Source: Trichopria drosophilae (taxonomy: Eukaryota; Arthropoda; Insecta; Hymenoptera; Diapriidae). From it: a DNA stretch of 64,000 bases. The notes under the pieces are model-generated. The model saw only the letters and a program-made list of their open reading frames with translations, was not told the origin of the DNA and did not search any database. This document shows, piece by piece, positions 13,801-24,965 of the stretch. The position numbers and the translations under genes are program-made. The stretch covers positions 85,263,001-85,327,000 of the forward strand of contig CM059587.1 in assembly GCA_030407085.1 (NCBI GenBank), written 5' to 3'. Numbering within the stretch: position 1 is the stretch's first letter; each line of letters opens with the position of its first letter.

Positions 13801-16800
13801 TAGAGGGCGCTGCGTTCATTTTTCGGAGAGATACAAGTAAAAGAGCTTTTCAATGTAACGTTCAGAAACGGGTTGACACCCGTTTAAGAATATTGTTTTA
13901 CACGATTTTAAGTTTTTTAAGTTTTTTAAGAATATTGAATTACACGATTCGGCGACTTCGAAATTTTCATTTTTTCAAACGTTAGAACGTCTAAGATCTG
14001 AAAAAGTCAAAAATCCCTGCGAAAAATGATCGCAGCACCCTCTATGACCAGTGATCTGATTTCATCTCGAAAATACCTTTCAAATGAGCCCCCACTCAAA
14101 CCATGTTGCCATTTAAGATTTTTGGCCCCCCTCGTGCCCCCCGCCCCCTTGAGGTTGGGGGGCCGAAACCCCCCTCAAAAGATAGCTTGTTTGAAAAATC
14201 GAATCACGTGTTTCGGCGATTTTTGAAATTTTTATTCTTTCGAAAGTTATTCAACCGTCCCGGGACTTTTCGTACACCCTGTATACAATTATATATGCTA
14301 ATATATAATTATATATGTTTATATACGATTGTATATAATTATATACGGCCAAAATCCATATATAATTATATATAATTATATATAATAATATATAATTGGA
14401 TCTAATTGTATCAAAAATTGTATATAATTATATATAATCGTATATAAACATATATAATTATATATTATTATATATAATTGCATCTAAATTTATATATAAT
14501 TATATATAATCCATTTTTTCCCGGGTTGGGTTAAGATCTTTCTTAACCCATTAAGGCCGTAATACAAAAACAATTAATTTTTGCGAGTAAATGTAACTTC
14601 ACTAAAGTGCCAATTAACAGAAACTTTTTTACGTTCTTACTCTTCTTTGCGTTGAAAAACTCTTAAAAAAGGAATTCGAAGACAAAATTTATGAACTGAT
14701 AAAAATAAATTCCATTACAACAAATCCAAACTGTGATAAATTAGCAATTGCGGAGTGCTAGGACAACTGTTTTGTTAACACAAGTATGGTCAATTGAAAA
14801 AAAAGGTTGTGCATAATAAAAATTGTTTAAAATAATGACAAAAAAGGTTTACTTATTAATTCAATTACTTTACAATGTGGTTTTCCAAAAAGTCCGCTGA
14901 CGACTAAAAGCACCTGACGGTGAAAATAATAACTTTTTCTCCGTGCATTAAATGTGTGTTTCATTATAAAATACACTAAAAATATCTTTCGGTAATAAAA
15001 ATACAAACGATTAATGAAATGATTACATAACAATTGTTCATACTAATTACTATATACGGTCATATTTAATTTTGCAAATCTAAGGTTAGATTCGTGACCA
15101 GCGACCCCGAAAACCCCAGGATATCCAGTTGCAGTTTGATTAAATCCGCCATCTCTGATCCACCATTTTGAATTTTGCAAATGTATGGTCAATTTCGTGA
15201 ACAGCGACCCCGAAATCCCTCGGGTGTCAATTTTTTACTGTCTCCCGTGTTTCAAGAAAAATGTGTGCTTCAAAGGGTAAATGGACTTTGCCAAATCAGG
15301 CATGCATAAATTCAAAAACATGATTTTAAAATGAAATATCTTGGCAAATAAAAATACGTATATATATATATAATCAATCGACGAAGCACTTGAAAGGGAA
15401 AGGTTTATACTTTATGATGATGTTAATAGTTTTTTGAGTATAAGAAAAAGTTCGATGCTACATAACCTCAAATATAGCCCAAAATCGTTATTTTTGCAAT
15501 TTTAGGTCAGGATATCTCGAAAACTAGACTACTGCGTTTAATGTGCATTATGTTCCATCAAATGATTTACTTTGAACTTTAGCATAATGAAATTTAAACT
15601 AATCAAATACGTTTTTCAGGGCGATTTCATAAAAAAATGTAATCAAAAGCATCAATAAGTTTGAAATGTGTAAAATCTGTAATGCTCTAAAACACTAAAA
15701 ACCCATTACATACAGCACATAGGAATTTTTAATAACCCTGAAAGTAGCGACAGGAACGATTCTTCCACCAAGTGCCAGTACGTAACTAAATTCGGGTTTA
15801 TTGAATTTTTCATCTGTCTAACCCACTTCCTTCGACCCTATAGGAAATAGTCTGACCACCGATACCTCGGACCATTTGGACGAGGTTAATTATCAACGAG
15901 ATCGCTTTCTACCCTTCGGAAACTAGTTTAAAGCAACGTCAAACTATACCTGAAGCTGCGGTTGGACCACCGGCATCTTCCCTGGTGGTCGTTCTTCGAA
16001 AGGGTCCGAAAACGTGCTTAACCTTGTGATTACGACCGTTATTAAAATAAGGCAGGAAGGTATCGACCACTTTAGGCTGTGTTCCTCGTGAAAAGGAAAA
16101 TAAATTAGCGGGAATCAAGATCGACACGTTCGGTTTGGCAACTTTATGAGTTACCGCCTTTGAAACTCTGTTTGCTTGATATTAAACAGTAGCTTAGTTG
16201 TTTTCAGCGATGTAACGCCCCACGGGTATAAATTCAATTATATGTCGGGTAATAATTATGAAAAAAGGATTTTATCTGGTCGAAGTGTTTTATAGCTAAA
16301 TTATGGGGTTCTCCTTATGTTCAAATTTATGATACTGACTTTGATTCTTAGAAATAAAATAGTACTAAAATAATATTTATTATATTCAATAATTAAATGC
16401 GGCATAGTTCATCCTAAGTTATTGCATTTGTTACTCTCCGAAACAGTAAACTGAGACATGTATGTCAATGTTTACAATATTTTTTTTTTATACAATTGTA
16501 CTAGTTTCGATTGATGGTTTAATATTCGATATGCACAAAAGTATTACTAATAATTAGTAGTTCTAATTGCAGAAGTAAACTTACACTGGTATCACTGGTG
16601 ACACAAAATTACTTGCATTCTGATTCAATCATCGGACTAGCCATTCTTATAGGCTTTTTATAAAAAAACTTTGGTGTTTGAAGTTTTTGATCATGTGTAA
16701 AATGTGAAGCAGATGTACTACGAGTTTCTAACTAGACTTGAAATAAAGCACAAACCTTCAGCCTAGATATAGACTTGTAGCTCATCAGCTTCACTTACTG

Positions 16801-19252
16801 CACATGATCAAAAACTAAAAAACCGACTTTTTTAGTTTTTGAAAGCGTTTTTCTCAAAATCTGGTCGTGATGGACAATTTTTTAAGCCAGATTCGTGTTC
16901 ATGCCAAATCTACAAGACAAGTTTGGTCCGATGCTTGAATTAGAATACAAGTCATTTTTCGTTGACCATTGTAGTGTAAACTGAACTACTACTTAAACTA
17001 AACTGAATTTAAACTGAGTAGCTAATGAATACTACAGGACCATAAAAAAATATTGTTTGAAGATAACTTTAGTCAGAAATAGTGTATCTTATAGATTGTT
17101 TGCAGCTAAAGACGAATCTGTTGTTTAATTGAGATATCCTAGCCTCAAATTGCCAAAACCTATATTTTATAAAATTTTTCGTTGGAAATTATAAAAAGTT
17201 GATGTATTTGGTCAAACTGAATAATGGATTTATTTTCACCTTCCAAAAATGTATAAGATCATCTATTTCTGATTATCTTTATCTACAACAATCTTTTTAT
17301 AGTTCTGTGTACTTACAACCATTGACAAGTCAGTTTATTAAGAATATTAACTGTAATTTATTTTCTAACAGGTCCAATACTAATACAATAGTCTTAAAAT
17401 AGCCTGTTAACTCCTATAGAACGCAGTTATTATATGATAAACGGTTAGTTACTTTTAATAGCTGGTCTATTATGATACAAAATATCAGAATATTAGATTT
17501 AACATACATTTATTTTCTCTTTTCTACAGAAAATAGACCCTAGTGAAAATATCGGATAGAAATTTAATCCGATGTAATTACAGGTAATCCCGACTTTGTT
17601 CACAATCTAATCCGAGTCAATTCACGTTTATTTTTGTACCTGGTCCAAATTGTTTCATACCGTTTATTAATTCCGAACGAAACTCGATTCATTCCCAAAA
17701 ATGCACATCCGTCTCATTACGCGGTTACGATCCCGAACCTATTTTCTTCCCCGAACCAATGCGAACGAATTCAATGTCATTCCGACTTAAATTTGCCCTC
17801 CCGTGATTCCATGATTTCAATCCAAACGAATCCTTCAAAAAAACAACAAATTTTTTTTTACATAAAATATTAACAATATCGGTACAATTAATCACATAAT
17901 TTGAAAATAATCTCAATGCGATTCGCTGGAAATTGCACGGATTGGATTGACGATCAATTCCGCGTTGCAACAGATTGGGACGGAATTAAATTTCGACTTC
18001 CAGTTTAAATTGGATTTTTTTATAAGACCTGTCACATCAAAGTTGAATATCGCTTTAAAATGCCTAACCATAGATAAAATCAGTAATCAGTGATATTGTG
18101 CATTGGAGGATCGTCAAAGATATGGGAAATCGTCAACAAGGTGTACGCATTAGTTTGAGGTGAGAAAAAGAGCATTTTGTTTCAATACTGAAACTTGTTC
18201 AGCAGTTTCCTAGAGAAGCTAGTTTATCGGAAAGTTCATTTTAATTTCAAATAAATTTAATTCAAAACTAATGTAATTTAAGTTTTTGTGAAGTGGAAAA
18301 AGTTACCACAATATCGTATCCGACTGTTCCTACCATGAAACAAGAAAAGTTGGAAAGTTCGAATGTGAAATGAAGAGAAAATTATTTGAATGTCCATATT
18401 GGATTAGAAGTATAGAAGTTCGTTCAAGTCTGATTCCACCGATCTGAAGTCAACGATTCCAACTTCAGAAAAACATACGATTTCATTGGTTCCTTTGTCA
18501 CGCATTTCTCTAATTTCTTTTTTAACAATTACATGTCGAGGAAAATTGTCATTTAATGTGAAAAGTTTCCAGTTTTGTTAGTTGTTCAATTTATACATGA
18601 ATGAAGAAAATTTACTTTGCAATATGACGATCTGATTACAATTTCTTTACGCTGCAATAAAAACTCATGTATATCAATTATTTTGGAAAATATCTGACAG
18701 TGAGAAGGAAAATAATTCATGAATGGTTTCATTTTATAGGTTCAATGATACTAGTTTTCCTTTTTTTCTTTATCGAACGTAGATAGTTAAATATTATCGC
18801 ATATATGTAAATATATAAAACTCCACTTTGAACAAATTTTAGATGTTTATTAAATAAGATACTCCTATATAATATAATTCAAGACTATACTTACCACTTT
18901 CATTGTAGTCAATAGGCACTTAAAATAACACATAAGTAAATCATCTTCCGGAAACGAACCGGTGGATGTTCCTTTGACAAGATCTAATGAATACAATAAT
19001 AGATTAATGAAAATGCTTTCAATAAATTTACACCATACTGACCTTCCGAAATTTTTGTTTTCGAGACGCAAGATTTTTTATAAGGTTGCACAGTCCGAAT
19101 CGCTTGTTCTACGTTCATTTTTTTCTACCGAACGACAAAGACAATCAAAACTATCTGAATATTAATACAAATCTGTATAAACTCACCATTTCAATAAACT
19201 TGAAATAAAGAAAAGCCAAGAAAAATACAACCGCGGGACTAAAGGTTTTCAT
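4810..19252 (-). CDS. Classic odorant-binding protein (OBP-1), six exons
   Basis: Minus-strand exons: 19,252-19,187; 19,124-19,043; 18,983-18,895; 10,749-10,638; 6,189-6,122; 4,827-4,810. Together they encode 144 residues, a normal OBP length. Residues 1-22 form a hydrophobic signal peptide (exon 1). Six cysteines fall at 41, 68, 72, 113, 123 and 132, spaced x26-x3-x40-x9-x8, the classic OBP pattern for three disulfides. Family knowledge: OBPs are secreted into sensillum lymph and carry hydrophobic ligands. All introns are GT-AG and phases agree across every junction. Introns 1 and 2 are only 62 and 59 bp; introns 3 and 4 are 8.1 and 4.4 kb and full of transposons. Exon 5 ends at NPD, directly followed by GTAAGT; the final exon (five codons LYIFK plus stop, after a good polypyrimidine tract) is the least certain part. 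Exons 3 and 4 match OBP-2 in length and phase. Confidence 0.9.
4828..6121 (-). other. OBP-1 intron 5, nothing recognised
   Basis: AT-rich intron. Degenerate inverted words (ATTCACTCTT near 5,448 and AAGAGTGAAT near 6,028) hint at an old inverted-repeat element, but I could not define its ends. Confidence 0.45.
6190..8280 (-). other. First part of OBP-1 intron 4 (genomic left), mostly featureless
   Basis: AT-rich intron sequence without coding character, apart from the small inverted repeat at 7,470-7,725. Confidence 0.45.
7470..7725. repeat. Small inverted-repeat element with AAGACCAAGAC ends
   Basis: GACCAAGACCAAGAC on the left is mirrored by degenerate GTCTTGT and GTCTCGGT words on the right, with further AAGACCAAG copies inside. 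It is probably a degenerate MITE of about 250 bp inside OBP-1 intron 4. The ends are approximate. Confidence 0.4.
8281..9809. mobile_element. Fold-back element, ends TACCCGCGTAAAAATAAAAA
   Basis: The left end TACCCGCGTAAAAATAAAAA is mirrored almost exactly at 9,790-9,809. Pairing extends inward for roughly 450 bp, through many AAAGATCT and AGATCTTT words, to about 8,725 on the left and 9,060 on the right. The right half is interrupted by a second element (9,224-9,617). No transposase frame is present, so it is a non-autonomous fold-back transposon in OBP-1 intron 4. Confidence 0.85.
9224..9617. mobile_element. Nested MITE, ends CACTGAGAAAAGGG
   Basis: About 394 bp bounded by imperfect inverted ends: CACTGAGAAAAGGGTCTTTTACC on the left and its mirror ending TTTTCTCTGTG on the right. 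It sits in the right arm of the larger fold-back, so it inserted later. Its ends resemble the ACACTGAGA elements elsewhere in this window. Confidence 0.7.
10750..13174 (-). other. OBP-1 intron 3, lower part; minor inverted repeat only
   Basis: AT-rich intron. A weak inverted repeat runs from about 10,960 to 11,250 (CTCTTTCACTTATCATTT mirrored by AAATGATAAGTGAAAAAG). No exon-like frame was seen. Confidence 0.45.
11391..11425. repeat. (CTTT)n microsatellite
   Basis: An imperfect run of CTTT units in OBP-1 intron 3. Confidence 0.75.
13175..13437. mobile_element. Pogo-like MITE, copy 1
   Basis: Terminal inverted repeats CAGTAGAGTCCCGGTAT and its mirror ending CCCTACTG are flanked by TA on both sides, as expected of Tc1/mariner/pogo-type insertion. 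The interior is GC-rich and contains a perfect CRE palindrome. A second copy with the same ends lies at 37,763-37,989. No transposase is present. Confidence 0.8.
13313..13320. promoter_or_regulatory. Perfect CRE-type palindrome TGACGTCA
   Basis: TGACGTCA, extended to the 10-bp palindrome GTGACGTCAC, matches the CREB/ATF consensus. It lies inside the pogo-like MITE in OBP-1 intron 3. Whether it is used is unknown. Confidence 0.35.
13442..14525. mobile_element. Outer palindromic MITE split by an inserted fold-back
   Basis: CCCGGGAAAAAATGGATTAT at the left is mirrored by ATAATCCATTTTTTCCCGGG at the right end. The interior consists of TATATAATTATATA-type repeats, and the words CCAATTATATATAA and GGCCGTATATAATTATAT also pair across the centre. 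A 721-bp element (13,561-14,281) interrupts it. It abuts pogo-like MITE copy 1 within a few bases. Confidence 0.75.
13561..14281. mobile_element. Inner fold-back with CAGGGTGTACGAAAAGTCCC ends
   Basis: A nearly perfect hairpin with arms of about 265 bp (13,561-13,825 and 14,018-14,281) and a loop of about 190 bp. Termini are CAGGGTGTAC and GTACACCCTG with TA on both sides. The arms contain long runs of C or G. TIR-only structure without transposase: a TA-targeting MITE that inserted into the outer AT-rich palindrome. Confidence 0.9.
15070..15275. repeat. Two-copy tandem repeat with CAGCGACCCCGAAA core
   Basis: TTTTGCAAAT followed about 30 bp later by CAGCGACCCCGAAA occurs twice, about 102 bp apart. 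The same GACCCC plus 'ccgccat' vocabulary recurs at 36.2-37.1, 39.4 and 42.7 kb, so this is a fragment of that family. Confidence 0.5.
15780..16200. other. Base-balanced block in OBP-1 intron 3, possible conserved element
   Basis: About 400 bp with near-even base composition and no transposon ends, in an otherwise very AT-rich intron. A 62-codon minus-strand frame (15,939-16,127) has no recognisable domain. It could be a conserved non-coding element. Confidence 0.2.
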
Positions 19253-19364
19253 GCTTTTGCACTTATTGTTTTGAATTTGTTGTGATTGTTGTAAATGAAA
19301 ATGATGAAAATGATAGTTGTAGTCAAGAGTCGATTTGACAATAACGAGCAAAAACGTTGTTGAT

Positions 19365-19372
19365 CTTTTATG
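19365..19372 (-). promoter_or_regulatory. TATA-like box upstream of OBP-1
   Basis: CATAAAAG on the minus strand, 113 nt before the OBP-1 start codon. It would place transcription start about 85 nt upstream of the ATG. The match is one base off consensus. Confidence 0.35.
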
Positions 19373-21473
19373 TAGTAATGGGAGCCATGCAACAAGTTAT
19401 TGAAAACAAGTAAATTCGTATGTATGTCAAAACTTAATGTGCACTTTAGTAAGTTTCGCGTTTGCTTCGTCACGCCATTCCAACACCTCAGAATTTGTAA
19501 CATAATGATAGTAGGCTTCGCTGAAGTTGCATGAAGTAATTGGTACTTGTTGGTATTCTGCAGCAAAATGGCAGAAAATATGTCTGTTATAGGGTATAAA
19601 TGTTTTAACTTTCAGTCATCAGGATAACTGACAAATCAAAATATTTTTACTAATACATAAAAATTGATAAAAACGTAATAAGATTTGGATCATTGTTTAC
19701 ATTTCTAAATATAAAAAAAAAATTTTTAGAAAATCAGATATTAAATGAATTTTTTGTTTTTGAAACCTTTCATCAACTGATAATGATTGATTTGACGTCT
19801 GATATCAGACCCCGGTGTATATTTTGGTAACCTGATCAAGGCCTCACGAACACCATAACAGAATTTCTATTCGGATAATTATTGAATCAACAAATGATTG
19901 GTTTTTAAAAGTTGACATTGTTTACTTGTTTATTTTGACACATCGATCTGATATATGAAAATGCATGTAAATTTATGTGGAATCATCTTACTATTTTGCA
20001 TTTTGAATAAATTTTGCCCAATTATACACAGAGCAATATAAGTTCATCTTGTAACGAAGCAACCAGCCTCCTCCCTTAGCGGTCAGATCGGATTAGCATC
20101 TACTATAACTGGTTTAACCGCAAGGACTTACTGATGTCAAGGGTCTTCTGCATCCGGAAATGGTCAATATTTAATCTGGTAATAGAAATGGTGATGGGGA
20201 GAGTGCTCTCAAGTTCTCAAATTCACCAAGGTAGACGATTCGCAGGCATAACCTGATTGTTGACCCTTGCACAACACTATTATTTTCGCTCCGTCTAACT
20301 CAAAAGTTTTGTCAAACAATTCCTATTAGCTATGCATAAGAGACATTGGTATGGGTACGATGTTCATCAGGGGAAAAGGAATATTGACAAATCGCATAAG
20401 ATATAACTAAATATTATATCTGTATGATAGATCTGCAATGTATATCTTTGTAGATCTATTGTGAGTGTTAGTTGTGGTACTTTATTCGGGTAGCGAAACT
20501 GCGACTTACTGTTTAGAGAAAGCTTTTATCAAAGAAAATTATGTAAAGTTTATTATTATGATCAAGATATTACAGTTGCATAAAGTTAGGCAAATAACAC
20601 TGTTGTAACACTGATTATTGGTATTAAACCAGATCGGTCTAGAGCGTGGTGACAATATTTATTGTAGTTTTGGACAGTACTAAAATATTTGACCAAAGAT
20701 GGTTTTTGTTCAGGAACTGACCACCACCTGTGGAGTTTCGTGGGTATATGTGCTTGATATTTACTCAGTTTCTTTGTAAACGAATGGCGGAAGGGCTGTG
20801 AAATAAAACGCGTGATTTGATCGGCCACAAACTAAAAATCAACTTTATTCCGATCAATCGGTGACGACCCGATCGCGACGCGAATTTCCTAACCCGACGA
20901 CATCCCTAAACGAACTGAAAAAATCCGAACGTCAATTTTTTACATCTTAGTTCGACTTTTCAATTTATCGAACTTTTAAATAGACTACAACGTCATATTA
21001 TATATCGATTATACTATTCGAAATACAAATACTTTTATCGAGATCGTCACCATTTCGAAGGGCCTTTTACATTATTTACCTAACAGGCCTGCTTCATTTT
21101 GAGAGGTACCCCCATTCGGGTGTGCAATGGCGTGGGGAAAACCACCTCTGTGGGAAAAAACCTACGCCGAGTACCGCAGTTGATAAAACATCGACTCCGT
21201 CCGTAACATTCTTATTCATCATCGATCTGATTCAAATTCTAAAGGCATGGATTCTGCTGAGGTGTAACAAGATTACTCACTCATGGATTTGCTGTAGTTG
21301 GACCCCACTCTCTCAACCTTTATCCAGTTGCTCATCGAGAAATTTTTGTTATACCATATTTTTCAATATAACAATAAAATAGCATGAATTTCCCATATGG
21401 ATATGTACTATGTAGTATATAGAATTAAAATTAATTAGTAAGTGAAAGCACATAGTATGAGTTTAGTTCTTTA
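19373..21473. other. OBP-1 upstream intergenic DNA, nothing recognised
   Basis: No gene seen. A base-balanced patch at about 20,040-20,300 has an open plus frame of about 50 codons but no recognisable protein. Its GC content suggests old coding or transposon sequence. Confidence 0.4.
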
Positions 21474-21769
21474 TTACTTCGACCCAGACTAAGTCTGGAC
21501 GAAGTATTGAATTTGGTCACTTCGGGCATAAAAATTACCATATAGTTTTTCATCAAATGTCGACGTTTCAGACCCTAAGGAACCCAAATCAACAATAAAC
21601 TAGTGTTGGCGTGGTGCCTCGCTCGCTTCGCTCGCTCAGAAACTTCGACCCAGTGGAGAGTCGGCTATTCCTTAAGACTCGTTTGTTTACTAACAGCTTT
21701 CAATTATATTATAAAATTATATTGATATTTGGGGGTCCAATCATATTTAGGTCCAAGTGGCTTCGATAG

Positions 21770-22117
21770 ATGTGTTACAACAATATAGTGTTTCTTATTT
21801 GTATGAAAATTGAAAATGAGCATTTTCAAAACTTCGACCCCGACAACAGGCCAGCCGAAGTATTAATAAATAAAAGTTGCAAAACACTTACTTCATGCAC
21901 TTGTATTCTAATAGACTATTCGATGCATATTACATGTTTACTGTGTTTTACTAATTACTGTCTGTATTATTATGATATTATATATACAATATATATACAT
22001 ATAATTCGTCAAAGATATCTTGAAAGTGTCGAAAAGATCTATGACGGATATCTTATAGATAAATATAAGACATCTTTTAGATATATCGAAATAGTTATTT
22101 TCGTATCAAGGGCGTAA
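21770..22117 (+). other. 115-codon open frame in left arm of composite fold-back
   Basis: An ATG-started frame with an IDYSMHITCLLCFTNY stretch and a tyrosine- and isoleucine-rich middle. Its inverted copy (23,286-23,633) differs by only a handful of residues (for example C/Y, K/I and F/C changes). Family unknown; no catalytic motif seen. Because the arms are so similar, conservation of the frame may only reflect recent duplication. I do not claim it is a real gene. Confidence 0.25.
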
Positions 22118-22577
22118 ATGAACTTTGCGCCCGTAGGGGGTCACCGCGCCCGAGGAGCTGGCAAAGACTACCCCTGGGGGGTTGGGGGTCGAAACGTCGA
22201 AATTTGATGAAAAACAATAGGGTAATTTTTTGCCGCGATGACCAAATTCAATACTTTTTCAGACAATAGTCATAAACATTTTAAACCAGTTTTAATGGCA
22301 TTATCGTTGATTTTAGGAAGAAAATGCATAGAACCTTTTTTGTAGAGAATTTCATGCTCTATCTTTTTTGTTTAAAACATTTTTTAATAAAATTTGTATT
22401 TTTCAAAATAAATGCAAAAAACTACAAAGAAACTTAATTGGGGCTAATTTTTTTTAGTAATGGATGGATGGATCTGCCCCAAAATCTAATCAGATCTAAG
22501 TTATGCCAAGCCGCGTATTTTAAAAAAATTTATGTCAATACGCTTATCCGTTCGCGAGTTATCGCGAGACAAAAAAA

Positions 22578-22620
22578 CGGGACGTACGGACGTACGGACG
22601 TACGGACGTACGTACGTACA
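22578..22620. repeat. (CGGACGTA)n short tandem repeat
   Basis: About five CGGACGTA/CGTACGTA units in the left arm of the composite fold-back. The right arm has a shorter, degenerate version near 22,792-22,820, so this tract has changed length since the arms duplicated. Confidence 0.7.
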
Positions 22621-23285
22621 AGATCACGGACACAAATTTTTTTATTGTTGATTTAGGTTCCTTAGGGTCTGAAACGTCGACATTTGATGAAAAACCGTAT
22701 GGTAATTTTTTAGCCCGAAGTGACCAAATTCAATACTTCGTCCAGACTTAGTCTGGGTCGAAGTAAAAAATTTGTGTCCGTGATCTTGTACGCACGTACG
22801 TCCGTAAGTCGGTACGTCCCGTTTTTTTGTCTCGCGATAACTCGCGAACGGATAAGCGTATTGACATAAATTTTTTTTTAAAATACGCGTCTTGTCATAA
22901 CTTAGATCTGATTAGATTTGGGGCAGATCCACCCGTCCATTACTAAAAAAAATTAGCCCCAATTAAGTTTCTTCGTAGTTTTTTTTTCATTTATTTTGAA
23001 AAATACAAATTTTATTAAAAAGTGTTTCAAACAAAAAAGATAGAGGATGAAATTCTCTACAAAAAAGGTTTCATGCATTTTCTTCATAAAGTCAACGATA
23101 ATGCCATAATAACTGGTTTAAAATGTTTATGACTATTGTCTGAAAAAGTATTGAATTTGGTCATCTAGGCAAAAAAATGACCCTATTGCTTTTCATCAAA
23201 TTTCGACGTTTCGACCCCCTACCCCCTAGGGGTAGTCTTTGCCAGCTCCTCGGGCGCGGTGACCACCTTCGGGCGCAAAGTTCAT

Positions 23286-23633
23286 TTACGACCTTGATAC
23301 GCAAATAACTATTTCGATATATCTAAAAGATGTCTTATAGATATCTATAAGATATCCGTCATAGATCTTTTCGACACTTTCAAGATATCTTTGACGAATG
23401 ATATGTATATATATTGTATATATAATATCATAATAATACAGACAGTAATTAGTAAAATACAGTAAACATGTAATATGCATCGAATAGTCTATTAGAATAC
23501 AAGTGCATGAAGTAAGTGTTTTGCAACTTTTATTTATTAATACTTCGGCTGGCCTGTTGTCGGGGTCGAAGTTTTGAAAATGCTCATTTTCAATTTTCAT
23601 ACATATAAGAAACACTATATTGTTGTAACACAT
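23286..23633 (-). other. 115-codon open frame in right arm of composite fold-back
   Basis: Inverted copy of the frame at 21,770-22,117, full length without stops and near-identical. The same caution applies: unknown family, with intactness possibly explained by recent duplication. Confidence 0.25.
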
Positions 23634-23803
23634 CTATCGAAGCCACTTGGACCTAAATATGATTGGACCCCCAAATATCAATATAATTTTATAATATAAT
23701 TGAAAGCTGTTAGTAAACAAACGAGTCTTAAGTAATAGCCGACTCTCCACTGGGTTGAAGTTTCTGAGCGAGCGAAGCGAGCGAGGCACCACGCCAACAC
23801 TAG

Positions 23804-24729
23804 TTGTTATTATTTAATCTTTATTATACACTACCAGTCACAAATTTGGGTTCATTTCGTTTATAGTCCAGCCATTTTAGCTACGAAACTCCAAAACGTA
23901 ACCTGAAAAGTGAATCTTTATCGATGAAACCTTTCCATAAGTACAGTAAAGCATTTTTAGGCATCCCAAGTCCCTCTGAACCGGTTTTGTTATATTGTAG
24001 CCAAAATGACAGGACTATAAACCAAGTAAATCCAAATTTTTTATCGGTAGTGTTCCTTTTGAAAGTGTGATAATTATCATTGGTATAACATAACACTACC
24101 ATTTTTGGTTTTTAGGCCATTGTATTGAAACTTGGGGTGTGTGTGCCTTTAATGTTACCGATGTGTTAATTAAAAGAAATATGTCACCTCACATTATTCT
24201 TAATTTGCATAGGTATTTGTAAACCTGACTAATAAGCCACGACTGTTCAACTTTTTATGGCTGGCCTTCAAAGTCACTGGAAGGTTACATGAAACTAAAA
24301 TTAAAGTATTGCATTTTACTGAAGCATTTTGCGTATTGGCTGTAATTTTGTGATGCAAGAGGTAACAATAATAAACGTAAATAAACATATTATGTTCATA
24401 TACGTATAAAATAAAAAATTCAAGAGAACAACTGTTTTTACGACGAGTTTGAAAATATATAATGATAAAAATATCATTCAATTATTTAATGACCATAAGC
24501 ATTATGTAAACATATATGCCATTTATAGTATCTATGAAATAAATACATATTTTTTATCTCTTCGAATTTGATTATCGACATTTCATTATTATTTACATTA
24601 TTATTGATAACAATATCAAAACGATAGAAATATTTATGGCCTACACAGGGTCTCTTAATAAATTTCCAATTGATGCAATCGAAGACATTAGAGTTGATAT
24701 TAAAAACTCATTAGAGATGACTTAATTTG
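23804..24729. other. Intergenic AT-rich DNA, nothing recognised
   Basis: Short overlapping open frames only, with no repeats that I can delimit. Confidence 0.45.
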
Positions 24730-24963
24730 ATCGAAAATTACTATTTTATTCGTGAGATAAAAATGACGAAATCTGACCATAGTATGAATATGTGCGTATT
24801 ACGTATCGTTGATAAGATGATGTTAAAATAAATAATAACATTCGTTCCACCTTCACAAATTTCGAATTAATATCATCTTATCAATGATGCACAATACGCA
24901 CATATTCATACTTTGGCCAGATTTCGTCATTTTTATCTCACGAATAAAATAGTAATTTTCAAT
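24730..24963. repeat. Long hairpin: two 97-bp inverted arms
   Basis: The stretch ATTTTATTCGTGAGATAAAA near 24,751 is mirrored near 24,933, and pairing continues through TCATACT, ATGTGCG and GATAAGATGAT to a loop of about 35-50 bp. Only a few mismatches are visible. The right arm runs straight into the GGGCGTAAA element. Confidence 0.8.
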
Positions 24964-24965
24964 AC

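Larger units (their letters stand above)
14526..18894 (-). other. OBP-1 intron 3, upper part; repeats and no exons
   Basis: Intronic DNA. Contents I can name are the tandem unit at 15,070-15,275, the base-balanced block at 15,780-16,200 and a short inverted repeat at 16,676-16,830 (TTTTGATCATGTG mirrored by CACATGATCAAAA). A 26-residue run near 14,850-14,960 on the minus strand ends at a GTAAAC, but has no OBP features. Confidence 0.45.
21474..23803. mobile_element. Composite fold-back element, two head-to-head copies
   Basis: Two arms of about 1.04 kb (21,600 to about 22,640, and about 22,767-23,803) are near-identical inverted copies. A 125-bp end segment beginning TTACTTCGACCCAGACTAAG occurs at 21,474-21,598, and inverted in the centre, ending at 22,766. 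Thus 21,474-22,766 looks like one element with its own long terminal inverted repeats, and the right arm is a second copy lacking them. The outer ends carry the hairpin word CGCTCGCTTCGCTCGCTC. Each arm holds the same 115-codon open frame. A truncated relative lies at 59,603-60,055. No known transposase seen. Confidence 0.85.

Noticed and set aside
13257..14375. Several 66-90 codon frames sharing the same peptide on both strands
   Set aside because: They arise from the two arms of the inner fold-back and pogo-like MITE; mirror-image frames in a palindrome are not genes.
14827..15033. Minus-strand frame considered as an extra OBP-1 exon
   Set aside because: OBP-1 exons 3 and 4 join in frame without it, and it has no OBP cysteine spacing.
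20040..20300. Base-balanced patch with an open plus frame, considered as a LINE reverse-transcriptase fragment
   Set aside because: No reverse-transcriptase motif such as YxDD is visible; left as unexplained sequence.
22578..22820. Regular CGGACGTA spacing, considered as a CRISPR array
   Set aside because: Units are contiguous 8-mers without spacers in a eukaryotic transposon; it is a simple tandem repeat.
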